Below are positions 1 to 9,201 of a stretch of DNA of 64,000 nucleotides, piece by piece (position 1 is the stretch's first letter; the number at the start of each line of letters is the position of its first letter). The position numbers and the translations under genes were made by a program. The stretch lies in the NCBI GenBank assembly GCA_021772975.1, contig JAJFKY010000022.1, positions 124,001 through 188,000 of the forward strand, read 5' to 3'. A model generated the notes under the pieces. The model was given only the letters and a program-made list of their open reading frames with translations. It was not told the origin of the DNA and made no database searches. Source of the DNA: Gammaproteobacteria bacterium (lineage in GTDB: Bacteria; Pseudomonadota; Gammaproteobacteria; Xanthomonadales; Wenzhouxiangellaceae).

Positions 1-2
1 AG

Positions 3-605
3 GAAGCCGCCCGCATCATAGCCACCGAAGGCCAGCGCAATTATGGCACTGCCAAGCGCAAAGCCGCTGATCGCCTGGGCATGAAATGCTCCCGGCAACA
101 ATTGCCCAGCAATCTTGAGATAGAGCGCGAATTGCGTACTTATCAGGCGCTTTACGGCGGTAACCAGCACACTCAAATACAACAGCAGCTGCGCAGTTCC
201 GCGTTGGACGCCATGAACTATTTTGCTGCTTTTCATCCCCGTCTGGTGGGACCGGTGCTGGAGGGCACCGCCGATCAGCATACCCGCATCACCCTGCATG
301 TATTCAGCGATGACCCGGACGCAGTGCCGCGGTTTTTATACGATCAGAGCATCGCTTTCGAACAGGAATCCCGGCGTATCCGCTGGCACGATAACGGCTT
401 TCGCAGCTTGGACATCGTGTGCCTGCAATGGTCTGAACAGCAGATTGAATTATGTCTTTTCGGTACGCTCGATCAGCGTCAGGCACCGCCCTGCCCGGTA
501 GCCGGGCGGCCGCAACGCCGGGCCGGCGCAGTGGAGGTTGAATATCTGCTGACCGAACCGGTGATGAGTTCCGGCGGCCTGGCAGATGAATCGTTTATGC
601 ACTAG
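3..605 (+). CDS. Conserved gammaproteobacterial protein of unknown function, 5' end outside window
   Basis: The reading frame is open from the first bases of the window to the TAG at 603-605, so the gene begins upstream and about 200 residues are visible. The segment read before the first internal ATG (position 81) contains a basic RxYxxAKRKAxxRLG-like stretch that looks like genuine coding sequence, so position 81 is probably not the start. It is followed by an IERELRxY motif, a LVGPVLEGTAD motif and a DDP/FLYDQ region. I recall this combination from conserved proteobacterial proteins without an assigned function. No catalytic motif, signal peptide or membrane segment is visible. Existence of the gene is well supported; function is unknown. 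Confidence 0.7.
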   Translation, partial: EAARIIATEGQRNYGTAKRKAADRLGMKCSRQQLPSNLEIERELRTYQALYGGNQHTQIQQQLRSSALDAMNYFAAFHPRLVGPVLEGTADQHTRITLHVFSDDPDAVPRFLYDQSIAFEQESRRIRWHDNGFRSLDIVCLQWSEQQIELCLFGTLDQRQAPPCPVAGRPQRRAGAVEVEYLLTEPVMSSGGLADESFMH

Positions 606-762
606 CGGGCCGCAGCGCAGCCGCCGGCAGCCATAGCCTACCGGGAACGCTCAATGGTTAGTCAGTGGATAGTCAGTTCAGTCCGCCGGACGACAATCAG
701 GTTATCCGGAGACTGAGGTACCCGGGAATATCCCAGGTAGGCAATATTTACGCCCCCGGTGC

Positions 763-2055
763 TCAGCTGCGCTGGTCGATGGCCAGATAATCTCGTTCGG
801 CCGCACCCGTATAGACTTGTCGCGGCCGTCCGATCCGGCCGGGATTAGCGCTTTGCTCAAGCCATTGAGCCACCCAGCCCACGGTCCGACCGATGGCGAA
901 CATCACGGTAAACATACTGGTTGGAACACCCAGCGCCTTGTAGATAAGGCCGGAGTAAAAATCCACGTTCGGGTAAAGCTTGCGGGTCACGAAATAATCA
1001 TCTTCCAGGGCGATTTTTTCCAGCTTCATGGCCAGATCCAGTAACGGGTCAGTCACCCCCAGATCAGCCAGCACGTCGTGACAGGCCTTACGGATAATCT
1101 CGGCACGCGGGTCATAGTTTTTGTAAACCCGATGGCCAAAGCCCATCAGCCGGAATGGATCATTTTTATCCTTGGCTTTTTCAATGTACTTGCCTACCTG
1201 GCTGACATCACCAATATCATTGAGCATTTTCAGAACCGCCTCATTGGCACCGCCATGCGCCGGGCCCCACAATGCCGAAATACCGGCTGATACGCAGGCG
1301 TAGGGATTTGCACCGGTGCTGCCAACCAGGCGTACAGTGGAAGTACTGGCATTTTGTTCGTGGTCAGCATGCAGAATGAACAGCAGATCCAGCGCCCGCG
1401 CGGCGACCGGATTTACCTTATACGGCTCAGCCGGCACCGAAAACATCAGATCCAGAAAACGTTCGCAGTAGTTCAGGCTGTTGCGTGGATAGCTGATCGG
1501 CCAGCCGACGTGATGGCGGTAAGCGGCCGCCGCAATGGTCGGCATTTTGGCAATCAAACGTTTGGCGGCCAGATCGCGCTGCGCGGGATCTTCAATATCC
1601 ATCTGGTCATGATAAAAACCCGCCAGCGATGAGGTCACGCCGGCCAGTATGGCCATCGGATGAGCATCGTAACGGAACCCCTTGATAAAGGTATTTAACT
1701 GCTCATGCATCATGGTGTGATAAGTGATGTCACGCTCGAAATCACAAAACTCACCGGCCGAGGGCAACTCACCATACAGCAGCAGATAAGCTACCTCGAC
1801 AAAATTGCTGCGTTCGGCCAACTGCTCAATCGGATAACCGCGATAACGCAGGATGCCCTGATCGCCATCAATAAAGGTGATGTCACTGGAGCAACTGGCG
1901 GTAACCGAATAACCCGGATCGTAAGTAAAATAACCCAACTGTTTGTACAGACCGGCAATATCAACTGTCGGGTCGCCTGCAGTGCCTTCAACAACCGGTG
2001 CTTCCAGCACTTTGCCTGCGGCTTCATCACTAATACGTATGGTCCGTTCACTCAC
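763..2055 (-). CDS. gltA: Citrate synthase (type II, GltA)
   Basis: This 430-residue protein is the TCA-cycle enzyme condensing oxaloacetate with acetyl-CoA to citrate in the cytoplasm. The family motifs are present in order: the [12 protein letters not shown] block with the first catalytic histidine, [15 protein letters not shown] with the second, and YPNVDFYSG with the catalytic aspartate. The length equals the usual type II enzyme. I chose the GTG start at 2055 because the protein then begins SERTIRI and a GGAG Shine-Dalgarno lies 8 nt upstream; the frame is open further (to 2115), but that extension has no family resemblance. It sits alone on the - strand, downstream of rpmE2, which has its own terminator. 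Confidence 0.97.
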   Translation of the reverse strand: MSERTIRISDEAAGKVLEAPVVEGTAGDPTVDIAGLYKQLGYFTYDPGYSVTASCSSDITFIDGDQGILRYRGYPIEQLAERSNFVEVAYLLLYGELPSAGEFCDFERDITYHTMMHEQLNTFIKGFRYDAHPMAILAGVTSSLAGFYHDQMDIEDPAQRDLAAKRLIAKMPTIAAAAYRHHVGWPISYPRNSLNYCERFLDLMFSVPAEPYKVNPVAARALDLLFILHADHEQNASTSTVRLVGSTGANPYACVSAGISALWGPAHGGANEAVLKMLNDIGDVSQVGKYIEKAKDKNDPFRLMGFGHRVYKNYDPRAEIIRKACHDVLADLGVTDPLLDLAMKLEKIALEDDYFVTRKLYPNVDFYSGLIYKALGVPTSMFTVMFAIGRTVGWVAQWLEQSANPGRIGRPRQVYTGAAERDYLAIDQRS

Positions 2056-2248
2056 AATCACATCTCCAAATTGTCTGTATAAAACACGCCGTCGGAGGAC
2101 TTGATCCTGCCACACGCCGCGCTAACATGGCTTACTTCCCCTGCTTACATTATGCCCGTTTTGTATGACCGGAATGATCGCATACTTCCTGTCAACACGC
2201 ATATCCTGATAATTCATGCCACAACCTGTGATCAGGTCGTCAAGCAGC

Positions 2249-2273
2249 AAAAAGCCCGCAACGGAGGCGGGCT
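2249..2273 (-). terminator. Rho-independent terminator of rpmE2
   Basis: A perfect 7-bp stem (2253-2259 with 2267-2273) encloses a 7-nt loop. On the - strand the stem is followed by a run of five T (2253-2249). It lies 26 bp after the stop codon of the L31 gene and before gltA, so it should end the L31 transcript. Confidence 0.8.
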
Positions 2274-2298
2274 TCTTGTCAGGTTTGGTACCAGTCCG

Positions 2299-2541
2299 TC
2301 AGCCGCCGTAGCGCTGCTTGAACTTGTCCACGCGGCCACCGGAATCCATGATTTTATGTTTCCCGGTGTAAAACGGGTGCGACTGACTGGAAATTTCCAC
2401 TTTCACCAGCGGATATTCCTCACCGTCTTCCCATTTTATGGTTTCTTTGGTGTTAATGGTTGAGCGTGTCAGGATAGCGAAATCGCTGGAAATGTCCTGA
2501 AAAACAACCGCACGGTAATTTGGATGTATGTCTGCTTTCAT
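2299..2541 (-). CDS. rpmE2: 50S ribosomal protein L31 type B
   Basis: This 80-residue protein begins [16 protein letters not shown] and contains the [11 protein letters not shown] block and the C-terminal [11 protein letters not shown], all typical of type B L31, a component of the large ribosomal subunit. It lacks the cysteine pairs of the zinc-binding form (RpmE), so it is the zinc-independent version, which in many bacteria replaces RpmE under zinc starvation and is Zur-controlled. I saw no obvious Zur site, so that regulation is not shown here. The start at 2541 was preferred over the upstream ATG at 2553 because family members begin at MKxDIHP. A terminator follows at 2249-2273. Confidence 0.95.
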   Translation of the reverse strand: MKADIHPNYRAVVFQDISSDFAILTRSTINTKETIKWEDGEEYPLVKVEISSQSHPFYTGKHKIMDSGGRVDKFKQRYGG

Positions 2542-2700
2542 GGCTGCAATCAATCGTTTACTTTATTCGGGCAAAGACTAATAAGTATAACGGCTTTTTT
2601 AATGCCATGCCAGTGGTTTGATTGATTTTGCGGGAACACTGCAGACCCGGCCGGCAGACTGTACCGGCAGCGCCGCGAAGCGACCGTGGGCACCAGCCAG

Positions 2701-3645
2701 TCAGTCCCGGCGCAGGTGCTCCAGAATGCCTTCCAACTCGTCCAGACTATTATATCGAATCCGCAATTCACCCCGACCTTTGCCACTTTGAGCAATACTG
2801 ACCGGAGCCCCGATCTGGTCGCTGAGCTGCTGCTCCAGACGCACGATATTGGGATCAGATTTGGGTTTGGAACGGGCGGCTTTATCCGAACCACCCGCTG
2901 CCAGCAGATTACGCACCATGTTTTCGGTGGCGCGCACACTCAGTCCCAGTTGCACAACTTTCTTTGCCGCAGCCAGTTGCCCGGCCGCCGGCAACGCCAG
3001 CAGCGCACGGGCATGTCCCATGTCCAGTTGACGCGTTTCCAGCAGCTGTTGTACTGAACCAGGCAAATCGCGTAACCGCAGTAAATTACTGACCGCCGCA
3101 CGTGACCTGCCCACCGCTTCGGCAGCCGCCTGATGGGTCATGGAAAACTCATCAATCAGACGCTGCAGAGCACTGGCCTCTTCCAGTGGATTCAGGTCTT
3201 CACGCTGGATATTTTCAATCAGCGCCATGGCGATGGTCATTTCATCAGACACTTGCCGGATAACCGCCGGAATGGCACGCAATCCCGCCAGCTGCGCTGC
3301 CCGCCAGCGGCGCTCGCCAGCAATCAATTCATAACCTGCATCAGCATCGGTGTTGTTCAACGGACGCACTATCACCGGTTGCACCACGCCCTGGGAACGA
3401 ATTGAATCGGCCAGTTCCTTTAATTTATCCGGGTCCATCACCGAGCGGGGCTGATAGCGGCCCGGTTGGATTCGGTCCAGCGACAGTTCGCGCAGGCTGG
3501 CGATGTCCTCGGAAGCCTGCTGCTCGGTACGCGCCAGCATGGCGCCCAGACCACGACCCAACGCCTGGCGTTTAGGCCGGCGCTTGCTGGCAGTGGCCGG
3601 CTGGCTGTTTTCTGGCGAGACTTTTTTACTGCTGTTTTTACTCAT
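2701..3645 (-). CDS. parB: Chromosome partitioning protein ParB (Spo0J family)
   Basis: ParB is the CTP-dependent clamp that loads at parS sites and, with ParA, segregates the replicated origin. The 314-residue protein has a basic N-terminal tail carrying the ALGRGLGAML ParA-stimulating motif (about residues 28-38), the ParB/Srx nucleotide-binding region with PGRYQPR and GERRWRA, the ENIQREDLNPLEEA block, a helix-turn-helix region, and a C-terminal dimerisation domain ending LEGILEHLRRD. It follows parA with a 31-bp gap, so both are probably co-transcribed with rsmG, the classic order near a chromosome origin. I did not recognise a parS palindrome by eye. Confidence 0.96.
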   Translation of the reverse strand: MSKNSSKKVSPENSQPATASKRRPKRQALGRGLGAMLARTEQQASEDIASLRELSLDRIQPGRYQPRSVMDPDKLKELADSIRSQGVVQPVIVRPLNNTDADAGYELIAGERRWRAAQLAGLRAIPAVIRQVSDEMTIAMALIENIQREDLNPLEEASALQRLIDEFSMTHQAAAEAVGRSRAAVSNLLRLRDLPGSVQQLLETRQLDMGHARALLALPAAGQLAAAKKVVQLGLSVRATENMVRNLLAAGGSDKAARSKPKSDPNIVRLEQQLSDQIGAPVSIAQSGKGRGELRIRYNSLDELEGILEHLRRD

Positions 3646-3676
3646 GAATCACTTCAGACCGGATATTGATTAAAAA

Positions 3677-4471
3677 TTAGGCTGGCTTGCCACGGGCTTC
3701 CCGCCGACGTAAAAACTCACCGGCCAAACCCAGATAGGCCAGCGCGCCACGTGATTGCGGATCGTATTCGAGTACGCTCTGGCCGAAACTGGGGGCTTCA
3801 GCCAGGCGCACATTGCGGGGTATCAGCGTACGGTAAAGCCTGGACCCGAAATGTTCGCTCAATTGACGGGATACCTCATTGGACAGGTTATTGCGGACAT
3901 CAAACATGGTCCGCACGATACCCTCTATCCGCAGCTCGGGATTGACCGAAGCCTTGATCTGACCAATGGTATCCAGCAGCGCGGTCAACCCTTCCATCGC
4001 ATAGTATTCGCACTGCATCGGAATCAGCACACAATCGGCCGAGGTCAAAGCATTCAGATTCAGTAGATTCAGGGCCGGTGGACAATCCAGAATGATAAAA
4101 TCATAACGGTTATCAAGACTGCGTAAAATTTCCCGCAAACGCACTTCACTGCCCTCGCGCCGGGTCAGCTCGATTTCCGCCGCGGTCAGGTCACCGTTGG
4201 CCGGCAATAAATCCAGACGATATTTGGATTCCCGGCCGGGCACGCTGACCACCGCCTCCGCCAGCCCACGCTCGCCCAGCAATACCTCACAGGCGGTAAC
4301 ATCCAATTGTGCGGCATCAATCCCGAAACCCACCGTAGTGTTGCCTTGCGGATCCAGGTCGCAGAGCAATACATTATGCCGCATCGCAACCAGACCGGCG
4401 GTCAGATTAATGGCCGTCGTGGTTTTGCCCACGCCGCCTTTCTGATTGGCAATGGCGATGATTTCCGTCAT
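3677..4471 (-). CDS. parA: Chromosome partitioning ATPase ParA (Soj family)
   Basis: This 264-residue P-loop ATPase starts MTEIIAIANQKGGVGKTTT, the deviant Walker A motif with the signature lysine, followed by the CDLDPQGNTT Walker A' region and the IILDCPPAL Walker B motif. It binds nucleoid DNA as an ATP dimer and is released by ParB. The length is standard for chromosomal ParA. It lies between rsmG (170 bp upstream) and parB (31 bp downstream) on the same strand, which identifies it as the chromosomal segregation ATPase, unlike the second ParA-like protein at 24715-25344. Confidence 0.97.
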   Translation of the reverse strand: MTEIIAIANQKGGVGKTTTAINLTAGLVAMRHNVLLCDLDPQGNTTVGFGIDAAQLDVTACEVLLGERGLAEAVVSVPGRESKYRLDLLPANGDLTAAEIELTRREGSEVRLREILRSLDNRYDFIILDCPPALNLLNLNALTSADCVLIPMQCEYYAMEGLTALLDTIGQIKASVNPELRIEGIVRTMFDVRNNLSNEVSRQLSEHFGSRLYRTLIPRNVRLAEAPSFGQSVLEYDPQSRGALAYLGLAGEFLRRREARGKPA

Positions 4472-4640
4472 GCGGTTGACCCGGGTATCGCAATGATAAA
4501 GTGGCTAATATCGTGCAAGATTGTCAGTATCCAAAGCAGCATTAAATTCTGGCCATTGTAGCGGTACTCAGCCAGCACGGCCGGGCAGCCCCATCGAGGC
4601 AACCTGGCGGGCACCATATTCACTTCATGCTGGCAGCGGT

Positions 4641-5312
4641 TTACGCCCTGACTATTTCCAATAAGTGCCGTTCGCCGCTGGCGCCGGGTACTGCAAGTTT
4701 ATGCGCACCGCGCAGCGTATACTCTGCGTCCCAATTGCGCAATTGCTCCGCATGGTTTTTGCCGGTCATGGCCAGCAACCGTGCACCACCTTCCAGCACC
4801 GCCGCACACCACTGCAATTGTCTGTCCAGGGGCGCGAAAGCGCGAGTCACCACCTGCACCACCAGCTCGGGCGGCTGCCACTGCTCCACCCTGGCAGTCA
4901 CCAGTTCGACCCTGGTTAACTGCAGCTGGCGTTGAATGTGCGCCAGAAAACGCATCCGTTTGCCATTGCTGTCAAGCAACACAAATGGCTGCTCCGGCAA
5001 GGCCAGAGCCAGCGGTATGCCCGGCAGCCCGGCGCCGGTACCAACATCCAGTGTCAATCCCGGCCTGAGCCAGGGCAAGATGCTTAAACTGTCCAGCAAA
5101 TGACGCTTGATCACTTCGTCCACACTGCTTACAGCCGTTAAATTGTAAGCCTTATTCCAACGCAGCATTTCCGCGCCATAGTAGAGCAGTTGCTGAACTG
5201 CGTCGGCCGGCAGCACCAGTTGCAAATCGTCCAGACCCGCCGTCAGTAAACTGGCGGCGGCACGCCAGTCCGGGGGCAGCTTTAGGTTATGATGTTCAGT
5301 GAAGCGCGTCAC
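4641..5312 (-). CDS. rsmG: 16S rRNA (guanine-527-N7)-methyltransferase RsmG (GidB)
   Basis: RsmG uses SAM to methylate N7 of G527 in 16S rRNA; its loss can give low-level streptomycin resistance. The 223-residue protein shows the family blocks: LLYYGAEMLRWNKAYNLTA, the RHLLDSLSI motif, the SAM-binding VGTGAGLPGIPLAL loop, LLDSNGKRMRFL, and the VTRAFAPL segment. The start is GTG at 5312; an ATG slightly upstream in this frame is followed by a stop. The usual partner mnmG is not visible. It is divergent from the DUF945 gene with only 17 bp between the start codons, so the two promoters must overlap the opposite genes or be very compact. Confidence 0.95.
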   Translation of the reverse strand: MTRFTEHHNLKLPPDWRAAASLLTAGLDDLQLVLPADAVQQLLYYGAEMLRWNKAYNLTAVSSVDEVIKRHLLDSLSILPWLRPGLTLDVGTGAGLPGIPLALALPEQPFVLLDSNGKRMRFLAHIQRQLQLTRVELVTARVEQWQPPELVVQVVTRAFAPLDRQLQWCAAVLEGGARLLAMTGKNHAEQLRNWDAEYTLRGAHKLAVPGASGERHLLEIVRA

Positions 5313-5329
5313 AGAGCCATTCGATCAGC

Positions 5330-6475
5330 ATGAATTCCAGGCCAAAGCATATACGTAAATGGATTATCGCGCTGGTAATTGTGGCCGCTCTGCTGGTGCT
5401 GTTGCCGGGCGTGATTGGACAATTGGTGAACTCTCAGCTTAATCAGCAGCTGGCTGCACAGGCTGATACCCATCAGTCACCGCAATGGCAGCGTGGCTGG
5501 TGGCAAAGCAGTGTGCGCAGCAAACTGTCAACCACCAGCAGGGTGCAATTGCAGTTTGAGCACGGCCCGCTGTGGCTGACACCGCTGGGGGCGGGGCTGG
5601 TGCGCTGGCAGGGTGAACTGGCTTATCACAATGCGCCGCGGCTGCCACTTGGTGGTGAGTTGAATCTGCGCGGTCAGCATCAGACCCGCATAACGGTACC
5701 GATCGCTTTTTATCTGCAGGATACCGGCAGCTGGCACAGCAGCCAGGTTAACAGCAATGCCTATCTGGCCTGGCATGGTTCCCTGACCAGCGATCAGGCC
5801 GAACTCAAGGCGGTCCATCCGCAAGGTTTATTACGCAGTCCGGCCTGGCAACTCAGCTGGCAGGATGCAACCGGACAGCTGCTGCTGACTGACCCGGCCA
5901 ACCCTCTGCAGGGAGGGAATTTGTCCATCAATATGAACGCGCTGTGCTGGCAACCGGAACTGGCTCTCAGCGCGCAGGATATTGTGCACAATCTGGCGTT
6001 TGGCCTGGATTGGCCCACCGATCAGGACATTACATTGCAGCTCACTGCCGGGCAGATCAGTTTCCGAGGTCAGTCAGAACCCGCCGGCGCGCTGCGCCTG
6101 CAGGCCCGGGCACGCTCAATTGACCGTATCGGGCTGCTGCAGTGGCTGCAGACCCGGCAACAGCCGGAGCAGCGTACCGCCAGCGTACTCGCTATTGCCA
6201 GCATGCTGGCGGCGCAGCCGGAGCTTGATATAGAACAATTTCAATTCATTACGCCGGCAGGTACGATTGAACTGGATGCGGCACTAAAATTCCGGCCCAA
6301 TCAAAGCCAGGCTCGTTTGCGGGGGCACCTGCCACAGACCGCCGCCTACTGGCTGGCACAGGCGCTAATGGGAGATGCTCAGGCGGCCCGGCAGCAGGTG
6401 CAGGCGTTGCTCCAGGATGGCTGGCTACAACGCGACGGCGAGCAGTTCAAGGTGGACGTAGTGGTCAACCTGTAA
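5330..6475 (+). CDS. DUF945 (YdgA-like) periplasmic or inner-membrane anchored protein
   Basis: The 381-residue protein has a basic N-terminus and one hydrophobic segment (about residues 10-32) that should act as a signal anchor, leaving the rest in the periplasm. A RGWWQSS motif followed by FEHGPLW (about residues 55-85) and a C-terminal ALLQDGWLQRDGEQFKVD block match what I know of the DUF945/YdgA family, whose function is poorly defined. It is divergent from rsmG and convergent with the lipoprotein gene at 6485, with only 9 bp between the stop codons. Family assignment is from motif memory; a type II secretion GspN-like protein was the alternative considered. Confidence 0.6.
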   Translation: MNSRPKHIRKWIIALVIVAALLVLLPGVIGQLVNSQLNQQLAAQADTHQSPQWQRGWWQSSVRSKLSTTSRVQLQFEHGPLWLTPLGAGLVRWQGELAYHNAPRLPLGGELNLRGQHQTRITVPIAFYLQDTGSWHSSQVNSNAYLAWHGSLTSDQAELKAVHPQGLLRSPAWQLSWQDATGQLLLTDPANPLQGGNLSINMNALCWQPELALSAQDIVHNLAFGLDWPTDQDITLQLTAGQISFRGQSEPAGALRLQARARSIDRIGLLQWLQTRQQPEQRTASVLAIASMLAAQPELDIEQFQFITPAGTIELDAALKFRPNQSQARLRGHLPQTAAYWLAQALMGDAQAARQQVQALLQDGWLQRDGEQFKVDVVVNL

Positions 6476-6484
6476 GCTGCTGAC

Positions 6485-7066
6485 TTAGAGTGCTTCCACC
6501 ACCACTGGCTTGATCACCTCGTCATCCGCCAGATCATCCGCCAGACGCTGTGCTTCACGCGCCAGATCCTGCAGGCGCCCACGCGGATTGACCGGCCGTG
6601 ACCAGTTACTCCACAGCAATTCCCCGGATTTGGCATCAAACACCCGACTTTCCACCAAACCCTCATTACCCGGCACCCGCTGCAGCGGTGTAATGGCCTG
6701 GATATATTCATCCAGATTTCCAGCTGAGCGGTCCCTTGCATCCACACCGACCATGGTATTGATAATAATGGTGTCAGCGTTTGCCGATGCCGCAGCGATC
6801 TGCAGCGTGGCAGAGGTAATGCCCTGGCTCAGGTCCGGTAAACCGGTTGCGACCAGACAAACCACATCGGCTTCGGTACGCAATTCATTGGCGTAGATAT
6901 TTTCAAAAGCACTCAATTGAATAGCGTCGATGGTCATGCCGGCAACGATGGCGCGGGCCACTTCGCGCTGGGTTTCGGTGATGTTGTTGCGCTTACCGCA
7001 GCCGTTCAACAGCAACACCGTCAGACAGGCAATCCATATGCTGCGATTGATTGATAATTTGATCAT
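6485..7066 (-). CDS. Predicted lipoprotein of unknown function
   Basis: The 193-residue protein starts with a short basic N-terminus, a hydrophobic stretch and a lipobox LLNGC, with the lipidated cysteine at residue 23, so it should be a lipid-anchored periplasmic protein. The body is acidic, with a SAFENIYANEL segment, an alternating hydrophobic TIIINTMVGVDARDRS segment and a late SGELLWSNWSR motif of the type seen in outer-membrane lipoproteins that track soluble partners. I do not recognise the family. Two tandem TATAAT boxes lie 37-58 bp upstream (7103-7135) and may drive it. Confidence 0.6.
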   Translation of the reverse strand: MIKLSINRSIWIACLTVLLLNGCGKRNNITETQREVARAIVAGMTIDAIQLSAFENIYANELRTEADVVCLVATGLPDLSQGITSATLQIAAASANADTIIINTMVGVDARDRSAGNLDEYIQAITPLQRVPGNEGLVESRVFDAKSGELLWSNWSRPVNPRGRLQDLAREAQRLADDLADDEVIKPVVVEAL

Positions 7067-7102
7067 GAATGAGTTTGCCCGGTTAAAATTGGATTCGGCA
7101 GT

Positions 7103-7135
7103 ATTATAACGGGTCCGGATTATAAAGGGTCCGGG
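7103..7135 (-). promoter_or_regulatory. Tandem 16-bp duplication, each copy ending in TATAAT
   Basis: On the - strand two directly adjacent 16-bp units, CCGGACCC(T/G)TTATAAT, differ at one base and each ends in a consensus -10 hexamer (7124-7119 and 7108-7103). They lie between the end of the oppF-like gene and the start of the lipoprotein gene. No good -35 was seen, so promoter activity is inferred from the -10 boxes alone. Confidence 0.4.
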
Positions 7136-7138
7136 CCG

Positions 7139-8194
7139 TCATGCCGCCGGATCAGTCTGGCTCGCCCCCTGCTGCAACTCCGCGGCTCGATGACAGCTGA
7201 TCAAGCGTCCGGCAAAAGCCCGTAGCAGCGGTTTTTCCTGATGACAGCGCTCGACCGCATAAGGGCAACGGGTACTGAAAGGACAACCGGATGGCGGGTG
7301 CAGCGGTGACGGCGGTTCGCCGCGCAGGCCGCGCTCAGTGTGGGCCTGTTCCAGATCAGGATCGGGCAGTGGCACCGACTGAATCAGCGCGCGGGTATAA
7401 GGATGCATCGGTTCAGCGTACAGCTCATCACAGCTGGCCAGCTCCATCACCTGCCCCAGATACATGACCAGAATCCGGTCACTGATATAGCGCACCACAC
7501 TTAAATCATGCGCGATAAAGATCATGGATAACTGCAGCTTACGCTGTAAATCCTGCAACAGATGGATGATCTGTGCCTGAATGGATACATCCAGCGCCGA
7601 GACCGGCTCATCACAGACCAACAAGCGGGGATTCAGAATCAATGCTCTGGCGATGCCGATGCGTTGACATTGCCCGCCGGAAAACTCATGCGCGTAGCGG
7701 TTTACCTGATTGGGCAGAATGCCAACCATTTTCAACATGCCGCGCACTCTTTCCCGCACCTGCATGGCAGCCATCTGCGGAAAAAAAGTGTGCAACGGCT
7801 CGGCCAGGATTTCGCCAATGGTCATGCGGGGATTCAGCGCTGCCTGTGGATCCTGAAAGACCAGTTGCAGCTCCTTGCGCTTGGCTCGCAGCTGCTCAGG
7901 TTCCAGTTCATGCAGCACCTCACCGCGCCAGGTCACCGCACCGTGCTCGGGGCGCAACAGCCCCAGCACGATCCGCGCCAGGGTAGATTTACCGGATCCC
8001 GATTCGCCCACCACACCCAGCGTTTCCGACCGCCGCAGATCAAAACTGACCCTGTCCAGGGCTTGCAAAGCCCTGTGTTTACGATGCAGCCAATCGCCAC
8101 TGCTGACCTGATAACTGTAGCTGACCTGATCAACCCTCAGTACCGGCTGAGTGGCAGCCCCGCCCGTTTGCTGACTGGCAATGCTACGACTCAT
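7139..8194 (-). CDS. oppF: Peptide ABC transporter ATPase, OppF/DppF type
   Basis: This 351-residue cytoplasmic ATPase powers peptide import. It contains Walker A GESGSGKSTLAR, the Q-loop region FQDPQAALNPRMT, the ABC signature FSGGQCQRIGIARAL, Walker B LLVCDEPVSALD and the H-loop IAHDLSVVRYI. The C-terminal oligopeptide/dipeptide extension carries the CPFSTRCPYAVERC cysteine cluster seen in OppD/OppF-type proteins. The ATG overlaps the stop of oppD by 4 nt, so translation is probably coupled. It is the last gene of oppBCDF. Opp and Dpp cannot be separated from sequence reading alone. Confidence 0.9.
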   Translation of the reverse strand: MSRSIASQQTGGAATQPVLRVDQVSYSYQVSSGDWLHRKHRALQALDRVSFDLRRSETLGVVGESGSGKSTLARIVLGLLRPEHGAVTWRGEVLHELEPEQLRAKRKELQLVFQDPQAALNPRMTIGEILAEPLHTFFPQMAAMQVRERVRGMLKMVGILPNQVNRYAHEFSGGQCQRIGIARALILNPRLLVCDEPVSALDVSIQAQIIHLLQDLQRKLQLSMIFIAHDLSVVRYISDRILVMYLGQVMELASCDELYAEPMHPYTRALIQSVPLPDPDLEQAHTERGLRGEPPSPLHPPSGCPFSTRCPYAVERCHQEKPLLRAFAGRLISCHRAAELQQGASQTDPAA

Positions 8195-9201
8195 TCTGGC
8201 AGGCTGTCCAGATGGCAGCGCACCAGTGAGTTGGCACGGCTGTGACGCATTAACGGATAAGCGGTGCAGTCACTGAAAGCAAATTCGCAGCGGTCGCGGA
8301 ACGGACAACCTGATGGCATATCCAGTAAATTCGGTGGATTCCCGGGAATCGCGCGCAGCACCTGATCGGCCCGCTGATCCAGACGCGGCACGGAACGCAC
8401 CAGGCCTCGGCTGTAGGGATGGCAGGGCCGATAATACAAGTCACGCACCGGCGCGTACTCCATCATCTGTCCGGCATACACTACCGTCACGGTATCCGCC
8501 AGACCCGCGACCACGCCCAGATCATGGGTGATCAATAAAATGGCGGTGTCATACTGCCGGCGCAAATCCATCATCAACTGATTGATATCAGCCTGCACGG
8601 TAACATCCAGTGCGGTGGTTGGTTCATCGGCGATCAACAGCCGCGGCCGGCACAATAAACCCATGGCAATCATAATGCGCTGCTGCATCCCACCGGATAA
8701 TTCATACGGGTATTGCCGCATGCGATCCTCCGCATCGGTCAAGCGCACCTGATGCAGCATCTCACAGGCCCGCGCATTGGCTTCCGACTGAGACATACGG
8801 CGGTGCCGGACCAGCACTTCCGTCATCTGCCGGCCGATGGTGAGATAGGGATTCAATGAAGCTCCCGGGTCCTGGAATATCATCGCGATATCGCTGCCCC
8901 GGATACTGTTGAGCTGGCGGCGGTCCATCTCCAGCAGGTTGCTGCCTTGGTAAACAACCCTGCCGCTGGCCCTGCCATTTTCCGCCAGCAGTCCCATAAT
9001 CGCCAGCGCGGTCTGGGTTTTGCCCGAACCGGACTCGCCCACGATCGCCATCACCTCGCCCGGCGCGATGCTGAAATTCATGCCGTTCACCGCATGCACC
9101 TCACCCTCCGGGGTATTGAAACGAACGTGCAGGTCCTGAATATCCAGCAGTGGTTGCGTGCTGTCATGCACGAGCGGCGCGGCGCTGTCCGGCTGATTCA
9201 T
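8191..9201 (-). CDS. oppD: Peptide ABC transporter ATPase, OppD/DppD type
   Basis: This 336-residue partner ATPase of OppF forms the nucleotide-binding heterodimer of the importer. Walker A is GESGSGKTQTALA, the Q-loop region is FQDPGASLNPYLT, the signature is LSGGMQQRIMIAMGL, and Walker B is LLIADEPTTALD. The C-terminal CPFRDRCEFAFSDC cysteine cluster is typical of the oligopeptide ATPases. It starts one base before the stop of oppC and overlaps oppF by 4 nt, so the four genes form one operon. Confidence 0.92.
   Translation of the reverse strand: MNQPDSAAPLVHDSTQPLLDIQDLHVRFNTPEGEVHAVNGMNFSIAPGEVMAIVGESGSGKTQTALAIMGLLAENGRASGRVVYQGSNLLEMDRRQLNSIRGSDIAMIFQDPGASLNPYLTIGRQMTEVLVRHRRMSQSEANARACEMLHQVRLTDAEDRMRQYPYELSGGMQQRIMIAMGLLCRPRLLIADEPTTALDVTVQADINQLMMDLRRQYDTAILLITHDLGVVAGLADTVTVVYAGQMMEYAPVRDLYYRPCHPYSRGLVRSVPRLDQRADQVLRAIPGNPPNLLDMPSGCPFRDRCEFAFSDCTAYPLMRHSRANSLVRCHLDSLPE

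Noticed and set aside
2701-5312. A replication origin near rsmG-parA-parB
   Set aside because: The gene order is typical near oriC, but no cluster of DnaA boxes, dnaA or mnmG was recognised in the window.
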